Source: Rhizobium rhizogenes NBRC 13257 (lineage in GTDB: Bacteria; Pseudomonadota; Alphaproteobacteria; Rhizobiales; Rhizobiaceae). Taken from it: a stretch of 64,000 nucleotides of DNA. The notes beneath the pieces are model-generated. The model did no database searches. It was not told where the DNA came from and was given only the letters and a program-made list of their open reading frames with translations. Positions 8,839-17,377 of the stretch are shown in pieces (position 1 is the stretch's first letter; the number at the start of each line of letters is the position of its first letter). The DNA lies in assembly GCF_000696095.1 (NCBI RefSeq), contig NZ_BAYX01000004.1, positions 124,001-188,000 of the forward strand, in the 5' to 3' direction. The position numbers were made by a program, and so were the translations under genes.

Positions 8839-8878
8839 AAAACTTCCTCCAAATGAAATGCTTGTCCGTCCTTGCGGG

Positions 8879-10081
8879 TCAGAGGGCCGATGCCGGCCCC
8901 GTCGTTCCCCAAGGCGATTCATAGAGCTCGCGCAGTGCGACGACCGCCGCACCCTGCGCCCAGGTCTCGTCTGTCGACTGGTCGAAGACGAGTTCCGTCA
9001 CGCCCTTGATCGAGGGCGGGATCGCCAGGGAATAGGCTTCCCGGAGGCTGTCGAGGAAAGGCTGGCCGAGCGCCAGGCTCGATCCCACAAGAATGACGCG
9101 TGGCGGCGCGAAGAGCGTGACGATGTTGGCGAGTGCCATGCCGCAGGCCTCGCCGGCGCGGATGGCTGCATTGATCAACGCGTTGTCCTCGGCGGCGATC
9201 AGGGTTTTCGCATGTGCCATGCCGCGGCCGAGACGGATGGCTTCGGCGAAGCGGCCGTTGGGCTGGTCGCCGAGGATGGCGCTTTCGCCGGCAAGGCTTG
9301 CAAGCCTCACTGTGCCTTGCGGTCCTATGCCAAGAACAAGATCACCAAGATTGTGGCTCAGGCCGCCAGCGCCGCGAAAGAGCTGGCCGGCATGCAAGAC
9401 GCCAAGGCCGAGCGTCTGCTCCAGCGACACCAGCACCATGTCGTCGAGGTCCCGTGCCTGGCCGAACCAGTGGTGTGCCAGCGTGATGGCATGGGCATCG
9501 CTCTCGACGATGGTGGGGACGCCCAATCGTTCGGACATTTCTCTGGCGAAATCGACGCCGCTCTCGCGGAAGATCGGGCTCGAGCGAACATGGCCGGTGC
9601 GGTGCTCGATGACGCCGGGCAGGCCGAGGCAAACGGAATCGATCTCGTCCAGCGCCAGGTCGGCATCGACGACGCAGCGGCGCACGCCATCTTCGATCAG
9701 GTCGGCAATGACGCTGATCGGCTGCCGGTCGACGCGAAGGGCAAGCGTCAGCGTCGACAGGACCTCGCCGCGGAAATCGGCGACGACGAAGACCATGCGG
9801 TTGGCGGCGATCTTTGCGCCGACGACGCGGGCGGCGTCCGGATTGAGCTCCAGCATGACGCGCGGCCGGCCACGGGCGGCGGCTTCACGCAGATCGCCTT
9901 CGGTGCGGGCCAGGATCAGGCCGTCATCGAGGAGCGAAGCGGTGATGGCCGAAACCGTGGTGGTGGAAAGCTGGGTGCTTTCGCTGATTTCGATACGTGC
10001 GATGGAACCCGCTCGCCGGATCGTATCCAGCACATTGAAGCGGTTTATCGCCCGCATAAGCTCGGGATCTGCTGTTTTCAT
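8879..10081 (-). CDS. ROK-family transcriptional repressor
   Basis: A 400-residue regulator with an N-terminal winged helix-turn-helix (about residues 10-65, including STTTVSAITASLLDDGLI) and a ROK sugar-kinase-like C-terminal domain. The ROK zinc motif CxCGxxGCxE is absent: the aligned stretch reads GIGPQGTVRLASLAGE, with no cysteine. The protein is therefore unlikely to bind zinc there as NagC- and Mlc-type members do. It is divergent from the sugar ABC operon starting at 10300 and heads the oxidoreductase/ThuA operon, so it probably controls both in response to the imported sugar. Confidence 0.85.
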   Translation of the reverse strand: MKTADPELMRAINRFNVLDTIRRAGSIARIEISESTQLSTTTVSAITASLLDDGLILARTEGDLREAAARGRPRVMLELNPDAARVVGAKIAANRMVFVVADFRGEVLSTLTLALRVDRQPISVIADLIEDGVRRCVVDADLALDEIDSVCLGLPGVIEHRTGHVRSSPIFRESGVDFAREMSERLGVPTIVESDAHAITLAHHWFGQARDLDDMVLVSLEQTLGLGVLHAGQLFRGAGGLSHNLGDLVLGIGPQGTVRLASLAGESAILGDQPNGRFAEAIRLGRGMAHAKTLIAAEDNALINAAIRAGEACGMALANIVTLFAPPRVILVGSSLALGQPFLDSLREAYSLAIPPSIKGVTELVFDQSTDETWAQGAAVVALRELYESPWGTTGPASAL

Positions 10082-10299
10082 GAGAATGGTGCCGAATGAC
10101 GTTTCCGCTCGGTTGCGGCCTGGTATTTTTGACGGGATGCGAATTAAATAGCCTATGCTTACAGTCCGATGTCAAGCCGCTCGGGCCGCTTTTGCCGAAA
10201 ATTTAGGAATGGTGGTTGACATTTCAGCAAAGCTCCGTTGAATTAATCCGCATAAGGGAAAAAATATAGAGGCTGTTGTTCCCTTGGGAGGAGACAATC
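10082..10299. promoter_or_regulatory. Divergent promoter region of the sugar locus
   Basis: This 218-base gap lies between the divergent ROK gene and the ABC operon. A TTGACA (-35-like) box lies at 10216-10221 on the plus strand, with a weak TGAATT 17 bases later. Two similar half-sites in opposite orientation, GCGAATTAA (10139-10147) and TTAATCCGC (10243-10251), flank the centre; they could be ROK repressor operators. The assignment is by pattern only. Confidence 0.35.
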
Positions 10300-11610
10300 A
10301 TGTTTTATGAACGTGGGGCGAAGGCCCTTCGCGGCGTGCGTATTGCCGCCATTGCTGCTGCCACGGGACTTGCGATGCTTTCCGGCGCGACCAGCGCCGC
10401 GGCTGACACGGTCGTCAAGTGGCTACATCTCGAAACCGATCCAAACTATGTGGCCGTCTGGCGCAAGATCGCCGATCAGTATGAAGCCCAGCATCCGGGC
10501 GTGAAGATCCAGATGCAGTTCCTGGCGAACGAGGCGTTCAAGGCAAAGCTGCCGACGCTGCTGCAATCGAGCGACGCGCCGGATTTCTTCTTCAGCTGGG
10601 GCGGCGGCGTGCTGAAGCAGCAGGAGCAGACCGGCACGCTGATGGACCTGACCGCGGCGATGAACGCCAAGGACGGCGCCTGGCTGAAGGCCTATAATCC
10701 GGCGGCGGTCAAGGGGCTCACCTTCGACGACAAGATCAGTGCCGTACCCTACAAGCTCGGCACGGTTTCCTTCTTCTACAACAAGGCGCTCTTCGCCAAG
10801 GCCGGCGTCGACGCCACTGCCATCAAGACCTGGGACGACTATCTGGCCGCGGTCAAGAAGATCAAGGCGGCCGGTATTGCACCGATTGCCGGCGGTGGCG
10901 GCGAGAAGTGGCCGATCCACTTCTACTGGAGCTATCTGGTGATGCGCGACGGCGGCCAGCCGGTCTTCACCGCGGCCAAGACCGGCCAGGGCAACGGCTT
11001 CAATGATCCGGCGATCATCAAGGCGGGTGAGCAGCTCGCAGAGCTCGGCAAGCTGGAGCCGTTCCAGCCGGGCTATCTCGGTGCCACCTGGCCGCAGGCG
11101 CTCGGCATCTTCGGCGATGGCAAGGCCGCGATGATCCTCGGTTTCGAAAATACCGTCGCCAACCAGCGCACCAATTCCGGCGATGGCAAGGGCCTGGCCG
11201 ATGACAATGTCGGCCGCTTCGCCTTCCCGGCGGTCACCGGCGGCGCCGGTCTCGCGACCGATACGCTCGGCGGCCTGAACGGCTGGGCCGTGACCAAGAA
11301 GGCTCCGCCGGAAGCGCTCGATTTCCTCGCCTATCTCACCAATGCGGAGAATGAACGCACGATGGCGCAGGCCGGCATGCTCATTCCGGCGACGGTCGGC
11401 TCCGAAGACGGCGTCAAGGGGCCGCTGATGGGCGACGCCGCCGAGCAACTGGCGCATTCGACCTGGCACCAGAACTTCTTCGACCAGGATCTCGGTCCCT
11501 CCGTCGGCCGTGTTGTCAACGACGTCGCGGTCGGCATCGTCTCTGGCCAGATCACGCCGAAGGACGGCGCGCAGCAGGTCCAGGACGCTTTCGAGCAGGA
11601 TCAGCTCTAA
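10300..11610 (+). CDS. CUT1 sugar ABC transporter substrate-binding protein
   Basis: A 436-residue periplasmic binding protein. ATG 10300 is chosen for the GGGAGGAG box just upstream; an ATG at 10276 would place that box inside the gene. Residues 1-35 form a signal peptide with cleavage near SAAA-D. The mature protein has the family 1 extracellular solute-binding fold (VVKWLHLETDPNYVAVWRKI opening, later SWGGG and DLTAAM). It heads a complete CUT1 importer and faces the ROK, oxidoreductase and ThuA-like genes. The substrate is probably a mono- or disaccharide; nothing in the sequence fixes which. Confidence 0.85.
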   Translation: MFYERGAKALRGVRIAAIAAATGLAMLSGATSAAADTVVKWLHLETDPNYVAVWRKIADQYEAQHPGVKIQMQFLANEAFKAKLPTLLQSSDAPDFFFSWGGGVLKQQEQTGTLMDLTAAMNAKDGAWLKAYNPAAVKGLTFDDKISAVPYKLGTVSFFYNKALFAKAGVDATAIKTWDDYLAAVKKIKAAGIAPIAGGGGEKWPIHFYWSYLVMRDGGQPVFTAAKTGQGNGFNDPAIIKAGEQLAELGKLEPFQPGYLGATWPQALGIFGDGKAAMILGFENTVANQRTNSGDGKGLADDNVGRFAFPAVTGGAGLATDTLGGLNGWAVTKKAPPEALDFLAYLTNAENERTMAQAGMLIPATVGSEDGVKGPLMGDAAEQLAHSTWHQNFFDQDLGPSVGRVVNDVAVGIVSGQITPKDGAQQVQDAFEQDQL

Positions 11611-11618
11611 CTTGGGCG

Positions 11619-11647
11619 GGCGCCGGCAAACCATCTTCGCCGGCGCC
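11619..11647 (+). other. Intercistronic GC hairpin between binding protein and permease genes
   Basis: GGCGCCGGC (11619-11627) pairs with GCCGGCGCC (11639-11647) around an 11-base loop, followed by the pyrimidine-rich ATTCTTCTTTC. Hairpins in this position commonly protect the binding-protein mRNA end or partly terminate transcription, giving more binding protein than permease. That function is an inference here. Confidence 0.55.
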
Positions 11648-11667
11648 ATTCTTCTTTCGAATTGCAA

Positions 11668-12621
11668 ATGTCGAGACTGTCCATGACTGATGTCAGCGCA
11701 ACGACCGCCATGCCATCCATCGCAAGAGCGAGACCTGCAGCGCGACGAAAATCGCCGGCCGCGCGCGGTCGCATGCCCGTCATCCTGCTGTTCCTGCCGC
11801 CGGCGCTTTTGCTGTTCTCCATCTTCGTCATTCTGCCGATGGGAGAGGCCGCCTGGTACAGCCTTTACAGATGGAACGGCTACGGACTGCCGACGGAGTT
11901 CGTCGGTCTGCGCAATTTCCAGGTGCTGTTCAAGAATGCCGCGTTCCTGACCTCGCTGAAGAACAACGCGCTGATCATCGTGGTGTCGATCGCCGTGCAG
12001 GTGCCGCTGGCCATTTGGCTCGCGACTATGCTGGCGCACCGTATTCGCGGTGTCGTGCTCTTTCGGCTGATCTTCTTTTTGCCCTACGTGCTGGCGGAAG
12101 TGGCGGCAGGCCTGATCTGGCGCTTCGTCTATGACGGCGACTACGGCCTGTTTGCCGCGATCGCGCACTTCCTCGGAACCGCCACACCCTACGTGCTCGC
12201 CGACAAGGATCTGGCGATGTACGCGGTGCTTGGCGTGATTGTGTGGAAATATTTCGGCTTCCACATGATGCTGTTCATCGCTGGCCTGCAATCCCTAGAC
12301 AAGAGCGTGCTGGAAGCGGCTGAAATCGACGGTGCCACCGGCTGGCAGAAATTCCGCTATGTCACGCTGCCGCTGCTCGGCTCGACGTTGCGCCTGTCGG
12401 TGTTCTTTGCGGTTGTCGGCTCGCTGCAGCTGTTCGATATGATCATGCCGCTCACCGGCGGCGGACCGTTCAACTCGACGCAGACGATGGTGACCTTCCT
12501 TTACAATTTCGGCGTCACCCGCATGCAGGTCGGCCTCGGCAGCGCCGTCGGCGTCGTGCTGTTCGTCATCTGCGTCACCCTCGCCTTCGGCTACAAACGG
12601 ATATTTATGCGCAATGACTGA
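11668..12621 (+). CDS. Sugar ABC transporter permease (MalF-type)
   Basis: A CUT1 inner-membrane permease of 317 residues when read from ATG 11668; TTG 11662 and ATG 11683 are alternative starts and no ribosome binding site decides. A basic, Ala/Arg-rich N-terminal tail precedes six predicted helices. The EAA coupling loop reads LEAAEIDGATGWQKF and ends at VTLPLL. A GGGPFNSTQT segment before the last helix is typical of MalF/UgpA-like subunits. The 3' end overlaps the next permease by 8 bases. Confidence 0.85.
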   Translation: MSRLSMTDVSATTAMPSIARARPAARRKSPAARGRMPVILLFLPPALLLFSIFVILPMGEAAWYSLYRWNGYGLPTEFVGLRNFQVLFKNAAFLTSLKNNALIIVVSIAVQVPLAIWLATMLAHRIRGVVLFRLIFFLPYVLAEVAAGLIWRFVYDGDYGLFAAIAHFLGTATPYVLADKDLAMYAVLGVIVWKYFGFHMMLFIAGLQSLDKSVLEAAEIDGATGWQKFRYVTLPLLGSTLRLSVFFAVVGSLQLFDMIMPLTGGGPFNSTQTMVTFLYNFGVTRMQVGLGSAVGVVLFVICVTLAFGYKRIFMRND

Positions 12622-13462
12622 TATCGCCTCATCCGTTCGACTGAAGATCGGCACGAAGATTTATCTCTATGCGTCGCTGACCATCATCGCCGCCATCGTG
12701 CTGATCCCGCTTCTGACGACCATGCTCGGGGGCTTCAAGTCGCTGGGGGATCTCCGGGTCAATCCCTTCGGCCTGCCGGCCGAGTGGCATTTTGAGAACT
12801 ATACCGGCATCCTGTTCGGCGACCGCTACTGGCGGCAGATGATGAACTCGCTGATCATCGCGGTGCTGACCGTGTTTCTCACGGTATCAGTCTCGGCGAT
12901 GGCGGCCTTCGCCTTCGCGCATGTCAAATTCTTCGGCTCGAACTTCCTGCTCAACTATTTCCTGATCGGGCTGATGTTTCCGGCGGCAACGGCGATCCTG
13001 CCGCTGTTCATCCGCATCCGCGATCTCGGCCTGCTCAATACCTATTGGGGCGTGGTGTTGCCGCAGGTGGCCTTCGGCCTGGGCATGAGCATTCTTCTGT
13101 TCCGAAACTATTTTCGGAACCTCCCGGAAGAATTGTTCCAGGCGGCCTTTGTCGATGGCTGCGGTTATATCCGCTTCTTCTGGCACATTTCGCTGCCGCT
13201 CTCTCGGCCGATCATCGCGACCGTCAGCATCATCTCCTTCGTCGGCAGCTGGAATAGCTACATCCTGCCGCTGATCATGCTGAACTCGGATTCGATCTAT
13301 CCCTGGCCGCTCGGCATGATGGTCTATAGCGGCGAATTCGGCACGGAATGGGAACTGGTGCTGGCCTTCATCACGCTCACCATCCTGCCCACCATCATCG
13401 TCTTCTTCCTGGCGCAGAAACACATCATCGCGGGTCTCACCGCCGGTGCCGTGAAGTCCTGA
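12614..13462 (+). CDS. Sugar ABC transporter permease (MalG-type)
   Basis: A 282-residue CUT1 permease with six predicted membrane segments. The cytoplasmic EAA-type loop (EELFQAAFVDGCGYIRFF, ending at ISLPLS) interacts with the ATPase. Its ATG lies inside the end of the preceding permease gene, so translation is coupled. With the upstream permease it forms the membrane channel of the importer. MalG-like length and the short N-terminus before helix 1 fit the family. Confidence 0.85.
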   Translation: MTDIASSVRLKIGTKIYLYASLTIIAAIVLIPLLTTMLGGFKSLGDLRVNPFGLPAEWHFENYTGILFGDRYWRQMMNSLIIAVLTVFLTVSVSAMAAFAFAHVKFFGSNFLLNYFLIGLMFPAATAILPLFIRIRDLGLLNTYWGVVLPQVAFGLGMSILLFRNYFRNLPEELFQAAFVDGCGYIRFFWHISLPLSRPIIATVSIISFVGSWNSYILPLIMLNSDSIYPWPLGMMVYSGEFGTEWELVLAFITLTILPTIIVFFLAQKHIIAGLTAGAVKS

Positions 13463-13482
13463 GCCCCATCGGAGCAAAAAGC

Positions 13483-14553
13483 ATGGCATCCGTCGAACTG
13501 CACAATATCCACAAGGCCTATGGCGCGCTGGCGGTCATCCACGATATCTCGTTGGCCATCGACGACGGCGAGTTCATCGCGCTCGTCGGTCCCTCCGGCT
13601 GCGGGAAATCGACCCTGTTGCGCATGATCGCTGGGCTGGAGGAAATCACCGACGGCGATGTCTCGATCGGCGGGCAGGTGGTCAACGCCATGACGCCGCG
13701 CGAACGCAACATCGCAATGGTCTTCCAGTCCTATGCGCTTTATCCGCACATGACCGTCGCCGAGAATATGGGTTTCAACCTGAAGCTCTCAGGCGAGACG
13801 AAGCCGGTGATCGAGCAGCGGGTGAACGAAGCCGCGCGCATGCTCGACCTTACCAAGCTGCTCGACCGCAAGCCGGCGCAGCTCTCTGGCGGTCAGCGCC
13901 AGCGCGTCGCCATGGGCCGTGCCATCGTGCGCAACCCCGCCGTCTTCCTGTTCGACGAGCCCTTGTCGAACCTCGATGCGAAGCTGCGCGTGCAGATGCG
14001 CTCCGAGATCAAGGCGCTGCATCAGAAGGTGCAGACGACTTCGATCTACGTTACCCACGATCAGATCGAAGCCATGACGCTTGCCGACCGCATCGTCGTT
14101 CTGAACCAGGGCCGGATCGAGCAGCAGGGCACGCCGATCGAGCTTTATCGCCAGCCAGCCAATCTCTTCGTTGCCGGTTTTATCGGCTCGCCGGCGATGA
14201 ACTTCCTTGATGGCGTGGTGGAGGGCGTCAACGGTTCGGCTTCCGTGCGGCTGACGGATGGCACGCCGCTGCGCATCGCCAGCGAGCGCAAGGTGCAGCC
14301 CGGCCAGAGCGTGAAGATCGGCCTGCGGCCGGAACATCTCAGCCTGACCGGCAACGGTTCGCCGCTGACCGGCCAGACGCTGCTGGTCGAGCCGACCGGC
14401 GCACAGACGCATGTGCTGTTCGATCTTGCCGGCGAGCAGGTGACGGCCGTCGTCGACGGTGAAGCACCGGTTCGCTACGGCGAGCAATTGAAGGTCACCG
14501 TCAATCCCGATCAGGTCTATGTCTTCGATGCGACCAGCGGACTGACGCTTTAA
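13483..14553 (+). CDS. Sugar ABC transporter ATP-binding protein (UgpC/MsmX-type)
   Basis: A 356-residue ATPase with every motif intact: Walker A GPSGCGKST (36-44), Q-loop Gln82, signature LSGGQ (134-138), Walker B with Glu159 and H-loop His192 in THDQ. The C-terminal third is the MalK-like OB-fold regulatory domain. It likely works as a homodimer, in contrast to the GlpS/GlpT pair elsewhere in the window. ATG 13483 follows a CGGAG box; the longer open frame into the permease gene is rejected. The stop overlaps the convergent DUF427 gene by 4 bases. Confidence 0.9.
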   Translation: MASVELHNIHKAYGALAVIHDISLAIDDGEFIALVGPSGCGKSTLLRMIAGLEEITDGDVSIGGQVVNAMTPRERNIAMVFQSYALYPHMTVAENMGFNLKLSGETKPVIEQRVNEAARMLDLTKLLDRKPAQLSGGQRQRVAMGRAIVRNPAVFLFDEPLSNLDAKLRVQMRSEIKALHQKVQTTSIYVTHDQIEAMTLADRIVVLNQGRIEQQGTPIELYRQPANLFVAGFIGSPAMNFLDGVVEGVNGSASVRLTDGTPLRIASERKVQPGQSVKIGLRPEHLSLTGNGSPLTGQTLLVEPTGAQTHVLFDLAGEQVTAVVDGEAPVRYGEQLKVTVNPDQVYVFDATSGLTL

Positions 14554-14927
14554 GCCTCCACCCTGATCGCATCGACGCGATCGGGGTAGAAAGCCATATA
14601 ATCCTTGATCCGGCCGACGGAAGGATAGGGATTTTCGTAGGTCCAGATCGCATTCACCGAACGCTCGCCGCCGGCCGGAATGCTGTAATAGGCGCAGTCG
14701 CCCTTATAGGGGCAGTAGGTCGCGTGGTCGGTCCTCTCGAGGGCCGACATGTCGACATCCTTGCGGGGCACGTAAAGGACCGCCGGATAGGAGGCTTCCT
14801 TCAGCGACAGTGCTTCCCGCGTCTCTGCGATAACCTTGCCGGCGACCGAAACGGTGACATGGGCATGTGTGTCCTCGATCGTGATGGGGTGATCGGGGCC
14901 GGGGATTTTGACCGGTTTTTCGGACAT
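14550..14927 (-). CDS. DUF427 domain protein
   Basis: A 125-residue protein containing the DUF427 fold, recognised from the HVTVSVAGKVIAET strand and the YCPYKGDCAYYSI core with paired cysteines. Members are small cytoplasmic proteins of unknown function common in soil bacteria. It is convergent with the sugar ATPase gene (4-base overlap) and 66 bases downstream of the tetR gene on the same strand, so it may share its transcript. Confidence 0.75.
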   Translation of the reverse strand: MSEKPVKIPGPDHPITIEDTHAHVTVSVAGKVIAETREALSLKEASYPAVLYVPRKDVDMSALERTDHATYCPYKGDCAYYSIPAGGERSVNAIWTYENPYPSVGRIKDYMAFYPDRVDAIRVEA

Positions 14928-14993
14928 GATGGGCTCCTCGCATGTGCCTGACCATCAGCATTCAAAAAGATATAGGAACACTTCCGTGGATTA

Positions 14994-15620
14994 TCAGGCC
15001 CTCGGCGCGCCCCAGCGCAGACCATCCATCAGCAGGCCGACGAGGCGGCGGGAGCGGTCGTGCCATTCGGGGGAATTGGGCATGGAATAGGTGCCCGACA
15101 GCGCATGCAGCACATCCGTGCTGTCGACGTCGGCGCGGATCGAGCCGTCGGCCACTGCCCGCGCGATCAGGCTAGCAAGTACGATCGGGACCTTGCCATA
15201 GCTGTCGGCGAAGAGTTCGGAATTGCTGTTGAGCAGGATGCGCAGGCTGTCGCCCATACCGCGCTTGGTGGCTATGTAGCCGACGAAGCGGTGCATCCAT
15301 TCTTCCAAAGTCCGATCGGGTGTAAGCTCGCGTGAAAGCTCCTCGGCCGCATCGCAGAGCGCTTCAACCTCATGGCGATAGACCGCCTCGACCAGATGCT
15401 CGCGGGTCGGGAAATGGCGATAGAGCGTGCCGACGCCGACGCTCGCGCGTCGGGCGATGTCTTCGAGCGAGGCGGCGGTGCCGTGATCGGCGAAGGCTTG
15501 CGCCGCGGTTTCGATGAGCTTGTCACGATTGCGTCGTGCATCCGCGCGCAGGCTTTTACCGGCTGGCGGTGTCTGGTCCTTCGGCTCTGTCGATGGCTTG
15601 GACGCCAATTCTCGCTCCAT
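14994..15620 (-). CDS. TetR-family transcriptional regulator
   Basis: A 208-residue repressor. After a polar N-terminal tail of about 30 residues comes the TetR helix-turn-helix (about 32-75, with SLEDIARRASVGVGTLYRHFPTR as recognition region), then an all-helical ligand domain. A perfect palindrome with TAAACGGAGGC half-sites lies 43 bases upstream of its ATG, almost certainly its own operator. The gene is divergent from the molybdenum hydroxylase operon, which it may control; the distance to that operon's first ATG (246 bases) leaves this open. Confidence 0.85.
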   Translation of the reverse strand: MERELASKPSTEPKDQTPPAGKSLRADARRNRDKLIETAAQAFADHGTAASLEDIARRASVGVGTLYRHFPTREHLVEAVYRHEVEALCDAAEELSRELTPDRTLEEWMHRFVGYIATKRGMGDSLRILLNSNSELFADSYGKVPIVLASLIARAVADGSIRADVDSTDVLHALSGTYSMPNSPEWHDRSRRLVGLLMDGLRWGAPRA

Positions 15621-15929
15621 GCGGATTGCGACTTGACGACATCGGACAAGTCTCTAGGATAATAAACGGAGGCGCCTCCGTTTAATCTGGAGTAGCAGAG
15701 GATTGTTATCGCATAAAGGGCCAAGACGCCATTGCCGTCCGATGACAGGATTTGGGACGGTGAAAGCGCGGCTTTCCCGGGGCGTTTCACCGCAAGCCGC
15801 ATGCGCCGGCCAAAGCGCGTAGTCTGATGATCTGGAGCCGGCCAGGCTGACGTCAAGAGCGGATGCCATGACCGGTCAATGCCAACGACTGCCAATTGCA
15901 AGATGAAGACCCGAACAGGGAGTGACCTG
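15621..15929. promoter_or_regulatory. Divergent region with a perfect 22-bp palindrome (TetR operator candidate)
   Basis: The 309-base gap between tetR and the 2Fe-2S subunit gene holds a perfect inverted repeat at 15663-15684, half-site TAAACGGAGGC, with no spacer. TetR-family operators are usually 15-24 bp palindromes like this, and the A/T-rich edges could double as a promoter element. The rest of the gap (15690-15920) shows nothing distinctive apart from the ribosome binding site of the next gene. Confidence 0.7.
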
Positions 15930-16397
15930 ATGACCACCGTCCATCTCGATATCAATGGGCGCGAGCACGAGCTTTCGCTTGATCCGCGCGTGACGCTTCT
16001 CGATGCCCTTCGTGAGCATCTCTGTCTGACCGGCACCAAGAAAGGCTGCGATCAGGGCCAGTGCGGTGCCTGCACCGTCCATGTCGACGGCGAGCGCGTG
16101 CTTTCCTGCCTGACGCTGGCCGCTCAGGCCGAAGGCCGCAAGGTGACCACGATCGAGGGACTGGCCGCTGAAAACGGCGACCTGCATCCCGTCCAGGCCG
16201 CCTTCCTCGAACATGATGCCTTCCAGTGCGGCTATTGCACGCCGGGGCAGATCATGTCGGCGGTTGCCTGCATCCGCGAAGGCCATACCGGTTCTGATAA
16301 TGAAATCCGCGAATATATGGCCGGCAATCTCTGTCGGTGCGGTGCCTATCCGCATATCGTCGCCGCCGTGCGCGAAGCCGCGGAGGCCGCCCGATGA
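15930..16397 (+). CDS. Molybdenum hydroxylase 2Fe-2S subunit (PaoA/YagT-type)
   Basis: A 155-residue electron-transfer subunit of an aldehyde oxidase/xanthine dehydrogenase-type enzyme. Cys40, 45, 48 and 60 bind the plant-ferredoxin-type cluster and Cys100, 103, 135 and 137 the second 2Fe-2S cluster. ATG 15930 has a GGGAG box; the longer frame is rejected. Unlike E. coli PaoA, which has a Tat leader, this start leaves no signal peptide, so the enzyme is probably cytoplasmic. It heads a three-gene operon with ATGA overlaps at both junctions. Confidence 0.9.
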   Translation: MTTVHLDINGREHELSLDPRVTLLDALREHLCLTGTKKGCDQGQCGACTVHVDGERVLSCLTLAAQAEGRKVTTIEGLAAENGDLHPVQAAFLEHDAFQCGYCTPGQIMSAVACIREGHTGSDNEIREYMAGNLCRCGAYPHIVAAVREAAEAAR

Positions 16398-17377
16398 AAG
16401 AGTTTTCCTATCTCCGCGCCGGCTCCATTGATGAAGCCCGGCAGGCTAGCGCCTCTTCCGCCGTCGCATTGCTCGCCGGCGGCACCACGCTGCTCGACCT
16501 TGCCAAATGCGGTATTGCCGAGCCCGGGACGGTGGTGGATATCACCCATCTCTCCGGCCTCGATGCCATCGCTCTTACCGATCAAGGCGTTACCATCGGT
16601 GCGCTGGCAAAGATGAGCCGGGTCGCCGACGACGCCAATATCAAGATGCTGTTCCCGGCCGTATCAGAGGCGCTGTCGCTGGCGGCCTCGGCGCAGATCC
16701 GCAACATGGCAACAATCGGCGGCAATCTGATGCAGCGCACGCGCTGTCCCTATTTCCGCGATCCAGCGACCTTTGCCGCCTGCAACAAGCGTGCGCCCGG
16801 CTCCGGCTGTTCCGCCATTGGCGGGATCACCCGCAATCATGCGGTTCTCGGCACCAGCGACGCCTGCATCGCCACCAATCCCGGTGATCTTGCTGTCGCC
16901 TTGGTGGCCTTCGACGCTGTCGTGCATCTCGGTGACCGTCGGATCGCCGTTGACGACTTCTTCCTTCTGCCGGGCACGACCCCCGAGCGGGAACACGCAA
17001 TTTCGCCCGGCGAGATGATCACTGCGGTGACGATTCCGGCATCCGCCGCCGCGCGTCGCTCGACCTATCTCAAGGTTCGCGACCGCCAGTCCTATGAGTT
17101 TGCGGCGGCGAGCGCTGCTGTTGGCCTCGAGCTGGAGGCGGATGGCAGAACCATTCGCGATATCAGGGTGGCGCTTGGCGGTGTCGCGACCAAGCCGTGG
17201 CGCGCCCACGCCGTTGAAGCGGCCTTGAGGGGCAAGGTGCTGGAGGCGGGTGCGGTCAAGCGCGCCAGCCTGTTTGCTGTCGAAGGCGCCGTCGATCATG
17301 GCGCCAATCACTACAAGATCGAGCTTGCGCCGCGTGTCGTCGAGCGCGCTATCCTGACGATGGGAGAGATAGTATGA
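16394..17377 (+). CDS. Molybdenum hydroxylase FAD subunit with extra [4Fe-4S] motif (PaoB/YagS-type)
   Basis: A 327-residue FAD-binding subunit. The flavin site includes LLAGGTTLLDL near the N-terminus and IRNMATIGGNLMQRTRC around 102-118. It also has an insertion carrying Cys118, Cys130, Cys139 and Cys158 (RCPYF, ACNKR, GCSA, DACI), the arrangement that binds a [4Fe-4S] cluster in E. coli PaoB and in 4-hydroxybenzoyl-CoA reductase beta subunits. This places the enzyme in the PaoABC branch rather than with ordinary xanthine dehydrogenases. Start and stop overlap the neighbouring subunits by four bases. Confidence 0.88.
   Translation: MKEFSYLRAGSIDEARQASASSAVALLAGGTTLLDLAKCGIAEPGTVVDITHLSGLDAIALTDQGVTIGALAKMSRVADDANIKMLFPAVSEALSLAASAQIRNMATIGGNLMQRTRCPYFRDPATFAACNKRAPGSGCSAIGGITRNHAVLGTSDACIATNPGDLAVALVAFDAVVHLGDRRIAVDDFFLLPGTTPEREHAISPGEMITAVTIPASAAARRSTYLKVRDRQSYEFAAASAAVGLELEADGRTIRDIRVALGGVATKPWRAHAVEAALRGKVLEAGAVKRASLFAVEGAVDHGANHYKIELAPRVVERAILTMGEIV

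Noticed and set aside
10423..12291. A 622-codon minus-strand frame
   Set aside because: It is antisense to the sugar binding protein and permease genes and has low-complexity charged composition; no ribosome binding site or domain.
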